From NCBI GenBank assembly GCA_029717555.1, contig JAMDHS010000009.1, forward strand, positions 248,001 to 312,000: a DNA stretch of 64,000 bases, given 5' to 3'. Both the position numbers and the translations under genes were made by a program. Shown in pieces: positions 47,121-59,057 of this stretch. Position 1 is the stretch's first letter. Each line of letters begins with the position of its first letter. The notes beneath the pieces were generated by a model. That model was not told where the DNA came from, did no database searches, and saw only the letters and a list, made by a program, of their open reading frames with translations. Origin of the DNA: Peribolospora baueri (Eukaryota > Basidiomycota > Peribolosporomycetes > Peribolosporales > Peribolosporaceae).

Positions 47121-48951
47121 ATGTCGTACAGGTTCGTAGCATTTTTCCTTCTCTATTCCGGCCGTCGACGAGTACCATTTTTGACGTAGGCGCTGAAATT
47201 TCGTTCCACACAATCGCGCCGGCAGAATCGAGTATGCCAAACGGTCGCAGGCCGGCTGTAAAGGCCCTCTGCCTTGCAAAGGGACGAAAATCTTGAAGGG
47301 AGAGCTGAGGTTTGGGACGGTTGTTGACATCCAGTGAGTTGGCTTGCAGTAGCCCTTCTACGATCTCGCGGCTGTCTTGTTTCCTTATCTGCCGCTGTCG
47401 CCCGTCGTCCATTCGCTGTCCTCGAGACCGACTGGTCTTGAGGACAATCGCGAGCGCTCGACGTTGGGTTGCTGACGCTGGACCTTATACGTGTATTCTT
47501 TGGGACTCAGAGGTAACACCAGCTGGGCGTGGAGGCACTGTGAGTAGCTCGCGCGGTCCACCGACTCTTGCCTCGCTCTATACTGTTTTCTGCAGCATCC
47601 TTGGGGAAAATAGACGGGAACTTCAGCAGTCTGACGAGGCTCTACATCGAATCTGTTCTTTCGTCGGATGCGGGGGTAGACGGCTGTTTGACACCTCAGG
47701 TCATCAAGAACGTCAAACAAAAGGTGGACGATGACCCAGCGGAGCTGGATGGCTTTGAAGAGCTCAGGCCGGAAGACCAAGAAAAGCTCAGGAAAGCCTG
47801 GGAGGCTGACGAAGGCGAGTGATCAGGAGGAGAAGGTTGCTGAACGGACACATGCTATCGTCTCCTCATCGTCAGACTGACACCCATGATTCTGACACTG
47901 TCTTCCTGCTCTCACATGCCCCTGTTTGCTTGTCAGTCGCCGAAGAAGACATCCCTGAATCGGCCAAGAAGGCCGAAGACGAAGTGGTGTGTTGAGATAA
48001 CGGTGTCCCAGTCCAGTGTCGCTCGCCGGTACTCGCAACGGTCTGATTTTTTATCGACTCCCACGTTTCCATTTTTTCATACATTCACGCACTTCGCTCT
48101 TCCTAAGGAGGAGGAAGACGACGGAGAAGGAAAATCCAAGAATCGCAAGTCACCCAAGCGCAAGAAGGCGGAGTCTGACGAGGAAGAGGAGGAAGAGGCC
48201 AAGCCCAAGTCCAAGCGCGGCCGGCCCCCCAAAGCGTGTGTACATACCGTCCGTGGGTGGAACTGTTTCCTATAACTGGTCTGAGGCTAACCTTTCGTAT
48301 TATCCTGTTTTTACTATAGGAGCACGTCAAAGGCCGAAGCGAGGCCGAAGCGCAAGTCCAAAAAAGAAGAAGTCAGAGATGAGGATGCTGGGAAAGAGAG
48401 CGAGGAAGAGAAGGAGCCCGTAAAAGAAAAGACTAGGAAGGGGAAAGGCAAGACAAAGGTGTAAGTTTGGCGCGACGGCGCATCGTTTATGGACGACGGG
48501 TTGTGACACATGCGTTCGCCCTTGTGCCCGTCTGGCTCCGTATGGTGATAATGATACCTACCTTGCATATCCTGCATTCTCGGCTCGCGTCAGTGCGAGT
48601 GATTCCGAGACGAGTCTTAGCGAAGAGAAGGAAGAGGACCAGGAGGAAAAGAAGCGGCCGAAGTGAGTCAGCCGGGTTTTCCACCGCCAGCGTCCCGGCC
48701 GGCCGTGCTGATTTGTATTGTGGCTCGTCGCCAATCCTCCTTTCGGTAGGGAAGAGCCCGCGGGCCGCGGACGTGGCCGGCCTAGGAAAATTCAATCAGC
48801 TGAACCGTCGACACCCGCTCAAGCGGGCCCTCGTCGCGGTCCTGGCCGTCCACGTAAGCCTGAGTCGGAGAAGAAGCCTCGGCCGCCGAAGAAGTTGAAC
48901 CCGGACGGAACGCCTAGGGGTCGCGGTAGGCCCAGGAAGTCAGAGTCTTGA
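47121..48951 (+). CDS. PARP-type zinc finger protein with AT-hook tail
   Basis: Nine exons: 47121-47131, 47226-47333, 47511-47539, 47680-47814, 47937-47986, 48108-48235, 48320-48460, 48594-48662 and 48750-48951, in phase, giving 290 aa. The N-terminal 100 residues are a PARP-type zinc finger: YRIEYAKRSQAGCKG, C, ILKGELRFGTVV, NTSWAWRHYGCLTPQVI and DPAELDGFEELRPEDQEKLR. The first Cys pair and the His-x2-Cys pair are present. This fold binds DNA nicks and breaks. The rest is acidic/Lys-rich with AT-hook cores KRGRPPK, GRGRGRPRK-like and GRGRPRK, which bind AT-rich minor groove. There is no WGR or ADP-ribosyl transferase domain. Intron 4 starts with GC (AAG|GCGAGT), as in SFA1. Nuclear. Confidence 0.82.
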
Positions 48952-49293
48952 GAACTGGAGGAGCAAGGTCCGAGGCTTTTTCTATCCGCTTGACTGTTGC
49001 GTCGGGATTACGATCTCGATATTCGTTTATCACGATTGCGGTAGCAAGCTCCATCTCGAATGTCGACCTCATTTTATAAAAAGACAAGCTCGGCGCCTAT
49101 CAGACGTCGGACGTGTGTCCAAACTGATTTCTCTCACCCGTGCATTCCACCTGATCCTTGACGAAAAGAAAGCTCTCCAGCCACCCCGCTAATGCACAGA
49201 GAAAATCAAGTCTATGGGAAATCTAAACGATCCGTGATCTAGGCGGAATCGAAACGACATCAGAAGAAGATGGGGGCGGGAAGAAGAGGAAGC
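48952..49293. other. Intergenic region between convergent genes
   Basis: Short 3' flank shared by two convergent genes. Nothing further seen. Confidence 0.4.
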
Positions 49294-49795
49294 TCAGAGA
49301 CGCTCGCGGCTCCACCTGAGACCAGAGCCAAACGGGCAAAAGCGTCAGCGTTCGGAGACCTGGTATGATAACGCAGCTTGAAAATAGGTCGGTTCGATGA
49401 GACTCACTTCTTGTCGAAGGCCTCCTTGTTGACGGCGTAGAGCTTAGTGTTGGTGCCAGGCTTGACGTCTTGCCAGGGCATGGGGTTGCCCTTGCGGTCC
49501 CAAACGACGTCGGGGCCGCGAGCGAGGCGGCTGACGTACCACGCAGCGCCACCAACAGCGCCACCAATGATAACGAAGATGGGGAGCACCTCCGGAGAGT
49601 ACCTAGGAAGGGAAGAGAAGAATAGGTAAATTAGATGCTGGACTAGAGGCCAGCTCTACGCAAGGCAAAGGCAACGCCCACCAGTTCCTCTTGATAGCAG
49701 CCCAGGCCGCTGTGCAAAGATGGAAAAGAACATAAATTCCAGTGAGTGCCGAGCTAGAGCGAACAAACACAGTGCCGTCGCAAAAACTCACACAT
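49294..49795 (-). CDS. NDUFA4/MLRQ-like respiratory chain subunit
   Basis: Exons 49795-49792, 49709-49682, 49602-49408 and 49315-49294 give 82 aa. The product starts MSAWAAIKRNWYSPEVLPIF, continues with a membrane helix VIIGGAVGGAAWYVSRLA, then GPDVVWDRKGNPMPW and ends KKWSRERL. This is the NDUFA4 pattern (PDVxWDRxxNPEPW). NDUFA4 was first assigned to complex I and later to complex IV in the mitochondrial inner membrane. The first coding exon is only ATGT, and the last is 22 nt, so gene predictors may miss both ends. The helix lies at about residues 20-40, and the C-terminus faces one side as a short hydrophilic tail. Confidence 0.85.
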
Positions 49796-50177
49796 GGTGG
49801 CGGAAGTATGGACAAGCGGATAAAGGGGGAGGAGACCTACAAAGAGGGCGATGGGGAAGGAAAGACGGAGTGGTGGTAGTGGCGATAGTGCACAAAGCGT
49901 CGGCTCGACGAAATTCGAAGCCGCCCCGGGCGGGCGGATGCCGGCGAGGAACGGAAACAGACCAGCCCAACTTCCCACGACCACATTTATTTCACGTGAC
50001 ATTCACATGCGTCTAGGCAGCTGCGGCATGCTCGGCGTCACCTCCAGTTTTCGCACCGAACGCCGATTCCCCAGAAATTCCCGCAGCGGGCAGCGGGGAA
50101 GGACCGTCCTCGGTCTGTCTCCCACCCCACCTCTTCTTCTCTTTTCAACACACCGTCCGACGATCAGAAGCACGCAC
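49796..50177. promoter_or_regulatory. Divergent promoter region
   Basis: About 380 bp between the ATGs of the NDUFA4-like gene (minus) and the dehydrogenase gene (plus). No specific site recognised. Confidence 0.4.
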
Positions 50178-52741
50178 ATGACGATGGCTGCCTCTAACGC
50201 TCCCTTTGTCCTTCGCTGGGGTGAGTTATGTGCTACCAGGCGTCCTTGCAGGTCGGAACGCAAAACCCGGGCAAGGTTCCGCAGACCTTCGGTTATTCAG
50301 CTGCTGATGACACCTTACCTTTAACATCTCTGTTCTATCTCTCTTCCTTTGTTTATTTCTCGTGTATTCATATGTACGATTTCTATTTCCGTTTACGAAT
50401 TTCTCGGCATCGCAAAACAGGCATTCTTGCCACTGGAGGCATCGCGGAGAAATTCACGAGTGGGTGAGTAAAAGGCTGTCGCTTCAAGCCTTTGCACCCA
50501 GTGTTGACGAGTGCTTCACTTGACTTTATAATCGTTTGCAACGTTTTAATTCCCCGTTTTCAGTGAGCGGCTGGCGTCGACGCGTGGTCTTTCTCCATAT
50601 GCGCACACGCTCGTCGTAGTAGTCTAAAGAGAAATGTTCCGCTCTTACCCTTCCGGCTCCCACCGTCGCGTATACCGCATTCTCTGCCTTCGCACCTAAC
50701 TTTCTCCGGTCTAGATCTTCTCCTTGATCCCGCGACCCGCGGCGTCACCGACGTCAAGCATGTCGTCACTGCTGTAGCCTCTTCCTCCTCAGTTGACAAG
50801 GCTAGGCAGTTCTGCCAGAAGGTCACTGATGGAAAGGGCGATGAGATCAAGGTAGGGGTTTCTTTTTCCCTCCATGTCCGGCCGTTCGTTTCAATATTTG
50901 AGAGAGCAGGACACTTTTGTGTTTCCACGGCGTCGTGTTTCCCTTATCTTCCTTTTGTAGATCTGACGTTGGTCGCTCGCTCCGCTTCTAGACCTATGGA
51001 AACTACGAAGAGCTCGTCATGGACCCCAACGTGGACATCATCTACGTTGCCACGCCGCACTCGCACCACTACGATAATACGCTTCTGTGCCTCGAGGCTG
51101 GGAAGTCTGTTTGCTGCGAGGTGACTGTCAATGTCGATCGAAGATGATATGAGGAGGGTGGATGGATTACTCATACTTTCCGATATTGTGGCTGTATCTT
51201 TCCATGAAATGTTTCCAGAAACCTTTTACCATCAATGCCCAGCAGACGGAGCAGCTCATCGCTGTTGCGAAAGCAAAGGGTCTCTTCCTCATGGAGGCTC
51301 AATGGACGAGGTGGGTGCTGGAAACGGCATTCATTCCTTCACTGGCGCCAAAGCAAAGTGCACCATGACTACTTTGTGCCTCACCATTCTCATCGTGACG
51401 TTGCGTTGTCTGTAGGTTCTTCCCTCTCACCTTGGAACTTCAGCGTCTCATCCACAAGGAGCGTATTCTCGGCAAGATCCAACGTGTCCATGCCGACGTG
51501 AGTGCTCCGCTTCGTCTCCTTGTCTGTCGTTTATTTGGCCAACCTGTGGGCGAATGTCAGTCTCACTGACTCTCCGAGCTTGGTGCCCGTCTTCGCCAGT
51601 TTGGCCTCTCCTTTGAGCCCGATCCCAAGCACCGTCTTTTCAACCCCGATCTTGGCGGCGGCGCCCTACTCGACCTCGGCATTTATCCCCTCATCTGGAA
51701 CTTTTTGACGCTCTACCAGGATCCGGACAACAAGTTGACTGCTCCCAAGGTGAGCCCACCAAATAGAGCATGAAACGGCGCGCGACGAAGGGAAGAGAGC
51801 CCTCGGTGCTTGCGGCTGGCACGGGATTTTGCGCAAAATTGCGCTGTATCTCCGATCAAGTTCGTCGTTAACTAGCTTGGTGCTATTGAACGTATGGTGA
51901 TATTCTCTGCAGGTGACCAGCACGATGCTCAAAACGCCGTTGACCAACGTCGACGAGTTCACCACCGTCTCTCTTCTCTTTGAGAAGTCGCACACTGTGG
52001 GCTTGGCCACAACCAATGTAGGTGCCTTTTTTTTTTCTCTTTACGGTTCTAACTAGAACCACGTTTTGTCGTTTTCATTCCGGTTCAGCCCACCCACTTT
52101 GGCAACACGGACTTACATCTCGTTGGGCTTGTCTTGTTGTGTGTGCTTGGTCTTCGCTTTACAGATGACAGTCAACACGCCCAAGCCCGGTTATTTCTGC
52201 CTCATCCAGGGCGAGAAGGGCAACATCACAGTGGGCGGCAACCCTTTCCGTCCCGAGTTGTGCGTCCGACCGTTTTCCTTTCTTGGAATGCCTTGGCTAT
52301 GGCGTCATATCTCACGCATTTCATTCCTTCGTCATCTGTCCTTCTCTTGCTCTGCCCCTTACAGCTTCACCATCCAGCTTAATTCTTCTCCCGACAAGCC
52401 CGAAAAGCGCGAGTTTGCGATTGTCGGCAACGGGCAGCACTGGGAGGCTGACGCTTGCGCTCGCGCGATCAGGGACGGCAAGAAGGAGAGCAAGGGCATG
52501 ACGTGGTGTGAGTGGTGGAGTCGGAATTGGATTTTGTTTGTACTCCTGCTCGCCGTGGCGACCATTTACTATCGATGCTAACTAGCTGCATTCGCCTCGT
52601 TTCGTATTCCATCGGTCTCCTCACTCTCCTTGATCATCTTCGTCAGCGGAGTCGCTCCTCCTCATGCAGGTCATGGATCAGGTCCGCGCTCAGAACGATT
52701 TCCGCTACCCCGATGCGCTCGAGGCTGTGCGCTCCAAGTGA
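50178..52741 (+). CDS. Gfo/Idh/MocA oxidoreductase, dihydrodiol/D-xylose dehydrogenase-like
   Basis: Eleven exons: 50178-50220, 50421-50459, 50715-50851, 50992-51120, 51219-51310, 51416-51497, 51600-51749, 51913-52017, 52165-52259, 52365-52507 and 52647-52741, giving 369 aa. The Rossmann start is [14 protein letters not shown]. Family blocks are [20 protein letters not shown], then [20 protein letters not shown] with the catalytic EKP lysine, [19 protein letters not shown] and [13 protein letters not shown]. The pattern fits the trans-1,2-dihydrobenzene-1,2-diol dehydrogenase / NADP-D-xylose dehydrogenase branch. The substrate is not certain. The exon 2 donor is GTGGGT, chosen because a donor four bases later would bring a stop. 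The C-terminus ([17 protein letters not shown]) is typical. Cytosolic. Confidence 0.83.
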
Positions 52742-53349
52742 GCGGTGTCTTGCCATGCAGACGCTCCATTGACGGACCCTCTACCGAGACCCTCGAGGTG
52801 GAACCCGGCGCGCGGGTCGGTCACTGACCCGGCTTCGCGCTACTTATTTATTCGGCGTACTTGGGTTAGACATCGTGAACTTGTCTGATAGGTCGCTCGG
52901 ATCGGAGTTATTGCGAGCCGGTAGGAGAATGACCAATGACCCTTGGACGAGAGCCCTCTGCCGTCATGAAAGGATGGCCGGTTTGATTATCGAGTACTTA
53001 GACAGCGGCGGTACCGAAAGATCATCGGCCAGAACGCTCCTTCTCTCGTCATAGACACAAAGATATCCCGATCAGCGAGGCGTCAATGAACGAAAAATCT
53101 CGTCCTCCTTCTTACCGCTCTCGACTCGTCCGCTTTGGGTGGGGCCGTCCGGCTCGGCGAGTGACCGGGTCCGGCTCCCCGGACTCCGCACCGCTTCCCC
53201 GCGCCCAGAGATAATAAATCCGGCGCTCCTTTTCAACGCCATCTTCCTTCCACGCTCACCTCCTCCTCGACCCGCACCTCCATCTCCATCTCCATTCCCT
53301 CTCCATCTCCATCTCTAGCCCAATCTCCTCTCCAACCAGGACAGCCACC
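52742..53349. promoter_or_regulatory. Upstream region of nitronate monooxygenase
   Basis: About 0.6 kb. An ATAATAAAT TATA-like stretch lies near 53211, 140 bp before the ATG, and the leader to 53349 is CT-rich. No gene seen. Confidence 0.45.
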
Positions 53350-55602
53350 ATGTCGAGCCCAGCCCAGATCACCACCGAGCTCACCAAGGCGCTCGGCATC
53401 AAGCACCCCATCCTCCTCGCCGGTGAGCACCACACCCAACGGGCGGCCGTGTCGGACGGAGGAGACACACCTGACCACCGCTCCCGCATTCTTTCGCTTG
53501 CCATTCTGACACTCCCCCTCTCTCGCTCGGCCGCTTCTCTTTCAATCCAGGTATGAACGTTGCCGCTGGACCGGAACTCGCCGCGGCTGTAACCAACGCA
53601 GGCGGCTTCGGTGTCATCGGAGGGTGAGCAATCGCTCCTGGCTTTTCTCGACCTGACCCTCTGCGTCATGGGCTTATTTCGAGCGCACCCTTCCATCACT
53701 CGCTCCTATCGACTCTCTCTCTAAGGATCGGCTACACCCCAAAGTTCCTTCGCCAACAAATCGCCACGCTCAAGGAGCATCTCAACGACAAGAACGCGCC
53801 CTTCGGCGTCGACCTCCTTCTTCCCCAGGTCGGAGGATCGGCCCGCAAGACCAACTACGACTACACGCAGGGCCACCTTCCTGAGCTTGTTGATGTTATT
53901 ATTGAGAGCGGCGCCAAGCTTTTTGTGTGAGTTGCAGGGTCGGACGCTTGTATCGAAGAGGAAGGGGGCCCGCATTGGAGACCGCCGGTAGTCATGTGTA
54001 TGTTGTCCATTGACCATGGCCTTTCCATTGCCCTTGTGACACAGCTGCGCCGTCGGTGTCCCTCCTAAGGACGTTGTCGACCGGTTCCACAAGGCCAAAA
54101 TCCCGTGAGTGGACTGGTTTCGAACTTTCTTCGATCGCCGTTCTCTCAGAGCATTTACGCCGTCGTCCCTCGCTTGGTCGCGCCTTCCCTATACAAGAAT
54201 CATGAACATGATCGGTGAGTGTACAGTTTGCTTGTTCGAGAATATCTTTCTCGTACGTTCTCACGACAGCACAACTGACTTCCACTCTGCGACTTCCCGT
54301 CCTCGTCTGCATCGGTTCGCGCCTTCCCCTCTTGTATCTCAATAGGCCACCCCAAGCACGTCGAGAAGGCGCTCCAAGCGGGAGTTGATATCATCTGCGC
54401 CCAGGGTGGCGAGGGTGGCGGTCACACGGGCGATGTGCCTACCTCGTGAGTTTTGTCGAGCCAGCTCTACCGCCCGTCTTTCCTCCGATCATACTTTCCA
54501 ACGCCGTTGGGGCCGCTTGACATTCTCAACGTGCGTCCCTGTCTTTCCTTCAGCATCCTTATTCCGCGCGTCGTCGAGCTCTGCAAAGGGCGCAAGAGCC
54601 CGCTCACCGGCAAGGACGTTTACGTTGTCGCGGCCGGAGGCATGTACCGGGGTAGCCAGCTCGCCGCTGCTCTCATGTGCGTTGTACCGGTACCTAGCTT
54701 CGCCTTGACATTGGCTTCCATTCGGTTCTGATGTTCTTTGGTTGCTTCCATTCTCTCATCGCATTCCCTTTGCAGGTGGGGAGCGCAGGCGGTTTGGGTA
54801 GGCACGCGGTTCGTGTGTGCCACCGAAGCGGGCGCGCCCAAGAGGCACCAGGAGGCCATCATGAAGTCTAACCACGAAAGCGACGTCCGCACGATCATCT
54901 TCACCGGAAGGCCTTTGCGTGAGTCAACCCGTCTGAGGCACAGTGGAGACGTACGAAAGTGCAGGATGGGATCACCTGATAGCGGTTTCCGGTATTCTTG
55001 CGATCGTCCTGGCATTTCTCGGCGCTAGGCGTGTACAAGACGCCTTACATCATGGACTGGTAAGTCTCTGCGTCCAGCACGGGCGTGCCGTCACTGTTTC
55101 CCTCTCACTCTTTTCGCCGCGTTATGGCTTGACTTTCTTCGTCCTCACCTATGCCCTACCTTTCTCCTTTCGTTCTCTAGGGAGGACAACCGCCAGGCGG
55201 AGATCAAAGAGCTGACAAGCAAGGGCGTCATCCCCGTCTACCACGACCTGGACCACGACGACGAGGAGGGAAGCAAGGAGGCCGCCGCGCGCGAGAGGTG
55301 GCTCATGGGCAAGGTCGCCGCCGTCGTCAATGTGAGCGACTGACCGCCGTTCCGCGCTTCTTCCCGTCCCGGGGAAGGAGGAAGAGAGGGGGGGGGGCGG
55401 CTTTTAAGGAATTAGATCAGTTGAGATCGACGGATAGAGATGGATTGACTGACTGAATCTTGCCTCTTCATCCATCCGTTTGGTTCGCGTTGCACAGGAC
55501 GTGCAGCCGGCGCGCCAGATCATCGACGAGATGGTCAACGAGGCGGCCGAGCGCCTCAGGACCGGTCCTCAGCTGCTCATCCGTCCTTCGTCCAAGCTCT
55601 GA
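53350..55602 (+). CDS. Nitronate monooxygenase (2-nitropropane dioxygenase family)
   Basis: Eleven exons: 53350-53422, 53551-53623, 53726-53926, 54045-54104, 54198-54214, 54346-54445, 54554-54676, 54776-54918, 55029-55059, 55181-55331 and 55498-55602, giving 358 aa. FMN-dependent TIM-barrel enzyme that oxidises alkyl nitronates, including toxic propionate 3-nitronate. Blocks: KALGIKHPILLAGMNVAAGP, AVTNAGGFGVIGGIGYTP, GVDIICAQGGEGGGHTGDVP (the catalytic-His loop GGHTG), YVVAAGGMYRGSQLAAAL and GAQAVWVGTRFVCATEAG. The family length fits. Exon 5 is 17 nt and exon 9 is 31 nt, each needed for continuous motifs (PIMNMIG, RVYKTPYIMDW). No targeting signal. Confidence 0.92.
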
Positions 55603-56135
55603 TCTAGATCGCACGCAAGTCGCGGCTGCTGTGCTCGTCCCGTTGAGCGCAAGGTGGTTTGGTTTGGATTCTTCTTTCAAAGGCTATTTCTGCTTGGGTT
55701 TTTTTCTTCGCTCGCTCCTCTTTTGAATCTGAGATTAATGTGAACGTGTGTGACTAGCTAGCTACGTCTCCTCCTTCCTGAGCACGTGTTTCTGCTGGAG
55801 CGGGATGATATCGACGTTTGAGAGTTTCCTTCTCTCACTTTTGTCACCGACGCCGTCAGGAATATAAACAAACGCAAGCACGAAATACCGATACGTAGAA
55901 GTGATTCGACCGTAGATATGCGCCCGCGATGCGGGCTAATGATAGAAGGGTTAGAAGAGCAGCTACCAACAGAAACGATAAAAGCGGGGCTCGGTCGAGG
56001 CGATAAGTAAAGAATACGCTCGACGCGTACGAATGCTAAAATCTACATTAGGAGGAGTACCGGTGGGTGGGTGTGCTCGCCCTCTTCTACTTTTCAATGT
56101 CCTTTTTTCCCAACCCAGACTCTGTAGCCTCGCTC
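55603..56135. other. Intergenic region between convergent genes
   Basis: Half a kilobase of 3' flank; no feature seen. Confidence 0.4.
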
Positions 56136-59057
56136 TCATTTCTTACCCAGGAGCCACTTCCTCTCGCTCTTGCCCTCGCTCGCACCCTCATCCTCGTCGT
56201 CTTGGTCCCGGGTTTCGTCACCGGCGTGTGCTGGGTCCTTGACGATCATGGCTGCAGGAACGATGCGAGGCGTCGGACCTGCCGCTTCGACGATGTACGG
56301 TGACTCCGGCGAAGGCGACACGCCTCCAATAGGTGAGCGCGCTCCTTGTGGCGAGGTGGCGTACGACTGGACGATGGCGCTGCCCTGGGAATAGTGTTGC
56401 TGACTTCCGTTAATCGTTGGACTGGATGGCGTAGAGAACGTAGTTGGCATGGACATCTTCTTGACAACCTCTGCAGGGCGGAAGGAGAGCCAAATCTTTT
56501 CAGATACGCAAATCAGACGAACAAAGACAGCGCGCAAATGAGCCTCACTATCGAAGGCCCGAGGCGTATCCGCGCTTGCCGAAGCCGATACGTCATGATC
56601 CAGAGAATTCGCCCTGTTCATGGTACCATACGCCTTGCGCATGGGCGCTCGCTGTGGTCCGCCGTATTTCCTTCGGCGTTCGATTATGCCGCGCAGGAGA
56701 GGCGCCCAAGCAGCGCCCGGAGCATTGTCGCGAGGATCGGAGCGGCGGACTTGTATTTTCGAGTGCACGTCCACAAAGACGTCTGTCTCGTCGATGATCT
56801 TTTCGAGAGGACAGAGTTAAAAACAGGTGTAGGTTGGTTTAGCACCAGAGGGTATGACAGCGCACGGGGGCCACGATTTCGCACTCACTTCCTCGCCGAT
56901 CATCTCTTCGATGATGTCTTCCAGCGTGACCACGCCCATGGCGCCCCTTTGCTCCCCGGGGTTTTTGGACACCAGAACCATGTGAGACCGTCCTTGTTGA
57001 ACTGCAGTGCGTGAGAATGGACAAAAACAGGTGAGCATCGCCGCAAAGGGAGAAAGTCCCCGTCACCACAGACGCGCACAGTAATTCAAGCAATCAAGTC
57101 TGTTTAAATAAAGGGGTTAAAACGCGGGCTGAGCTTGCGGCTTCCAGAAACCTTGCCAGGCAACCACTCACAATGAGAGCTCAGGGCTGGCCTCGGGAAG
57201 TGGCGTGAGCGGGAAGTGCGACACAGGCAGACAGTCTTCGGGATCGTAGGTGATGAGTTTTTTAACGCTGGAAAATACATGCACGTCCGGTGAGAATACA
57301 GCTCCAGCGATAAGTGGACAAGAGGGGAAGTCGACTCACAGCAACATGCCCAGAATGTTCTCTGGCTTCCCGGACTCGTAAATGGGTACACGACTGTAGC
57401 CGGAGTGAACGAGCTGCCAGATGCAATATGGATGCCACGGGGATGTAAGTTCGTCGAGGCCCTTCGCATGACACAAATGACGGACGCCATGCGCCCACAT
57501 TCTGAATCGCCTTCTCATCTAAAACAGCATCTGAGCTGAGGCAGAAAACATCATCGATGGGGGTCATAACGTCCTCGACGGTTTTACTGAGTGACCAAAG
57601 CAAATAAAAACATGTAGGGCGTCAGATGCACAGAGACGGCGCGAGTCCGCAGGTAGGCAAGGCGAAGAGCAGAGAGAACGTACTCGTTCAGGTCCAGAAC
57701 AGCACGAATACTGCAAGTGGAAACAATAAGAAATCGCTAAGAGACGAGCGTATCAACTTGGGCGGACGAAGAATGATCTTACATTGTGACTTCGTCCTCA
57801 TTGAGATTGTCGGTGCCAATTTGCTGGTGCAGAGACACGAGCGTCTTCAACTCTACAAGAGGCACGCATGCTCTGCCATGAGAGAAGAACATAGGAGAGC
57901 TCTGAAATGGACCTTTAGAAGAACTCACCCGCTTTGCGATACGTCGTTCCGTGGTCTTGGCCCAGTGCCCAGTCGAGGAGCTTGGCGATGGGCCAGGCAA
58001 CGGGCGAAAGGATCCACATTACGATCCTTGTATGCACGCAACAGGGCAATGGTTGGACACGTAGACGTTAGCAACCCATATTATATAAGACTTCAAAGGA
58101 CCAGGCAGACCGCGCGCGCTGGCATGCCCTCATCACTTCCTCATTGCAAGGACTCACCTGACGAGGGGAGCACAGAATGCTCCAATTGCGAGACCGTGAC
58201 GAGCGCAGATGGACTGAGGGATGATTTCGCCAAAGATGACAATGAGTGCCGTGGACCTGTTCGGGCAGGGAAGGAGACGGAATTTTCAATGGACATGAAC
58301 GACACATCAGTCATAGCTCGCAAGAAACCACGGACGGGAGGAGCATACGTACGTCAAGACAGCCGTCAGGCCCGAGCCAAAGACGGACAAGAAGATTGGC
58401 AGGGACTCGTTCACTGTAACGACGTAAACATTTAGATATGCCAGAACGGGCGTGGGCATGATCATGTAAGACCAGCCGAAGGCAAAAGACCGCCTCTGAA
58501 CAGTCCGAGAACTCGCTTAAATCACCGCTTCTAGACTCACCGATTACGTTGCCAAGCAGGAGCACAACGAGACACCAATGCCGGCCCATGTTGAGCAAGT
58601 TGAGCACCTTTGACGCTGCCTTGCGCTCCTCAGGTGTGCCGGAGGACGCGAGCACGGTCAGATTGATGTGGTCCAAGCCCATAAGTCCGAGAGTGAGGCC
58701 GGCGAAGATACCACCAAGAAGGACGAGACCCTGTAATGTAGATCAACGACAATTCCATAAGCGGAACGGACTCGGAGTCTGCATTTGCTAGTCGTCATTA
58801 TCTGGACAAGACGCAACTCACGGCAATGATAAGGAGGTTGAACACAAGCTCCCACGGATTGCCTGACGGGACCCTGTGGAGCACGAGCAGCAAACAAAGA
58901 CCGTCAGCTTTCGAAGTTCAAGACAGGCCATCTATACCGGAACCACCAGAGGGTAGAATGGACAGGCCCAGGGACTTTGCTTTGCTTACCCTTCGTCTGC
59001 ACCACCATGCACGACGTGGACCGTGCCGGCCGGGGCAGCGCGAGAGATGCCTATCAT
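56136..59057 (-). CDS. MAM3: MAM3/CNNM-like protein (DUF21 plus CBS pair)
   Basis: Exons: 59057-58990, 58873-58822, 58730-58541, 58413-58353, 58256-58158, 58026-57929, 57852-57783, 57710-57684, 57586-57499, 57413-57340, 57267-57172, 57099-57080, 57001-56889 and 56798-56136, giving 572 aa. A DUF21 domain of four membrane segments comes first: [59 protein letters not shown] and [20 protein letters not shown]. The CBS pair starts at [16 protein letters not shown] and includes [20 protein letters not shown] and [18 protein letters not shown]. Yeast Mam3 is a vacuolar-membrane protein involved in metal homeostasis; animal CNNMs handle Mg2+. Exons 8 (27 nt) and 12 (20 nt) are micro-exons, the latter restoring [18 protein letters not shown] 78-nt in-frame stretch near 56475-56555 looks like a further intron; if removed, the protein is 546 aa. 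Confidence 0.85.
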
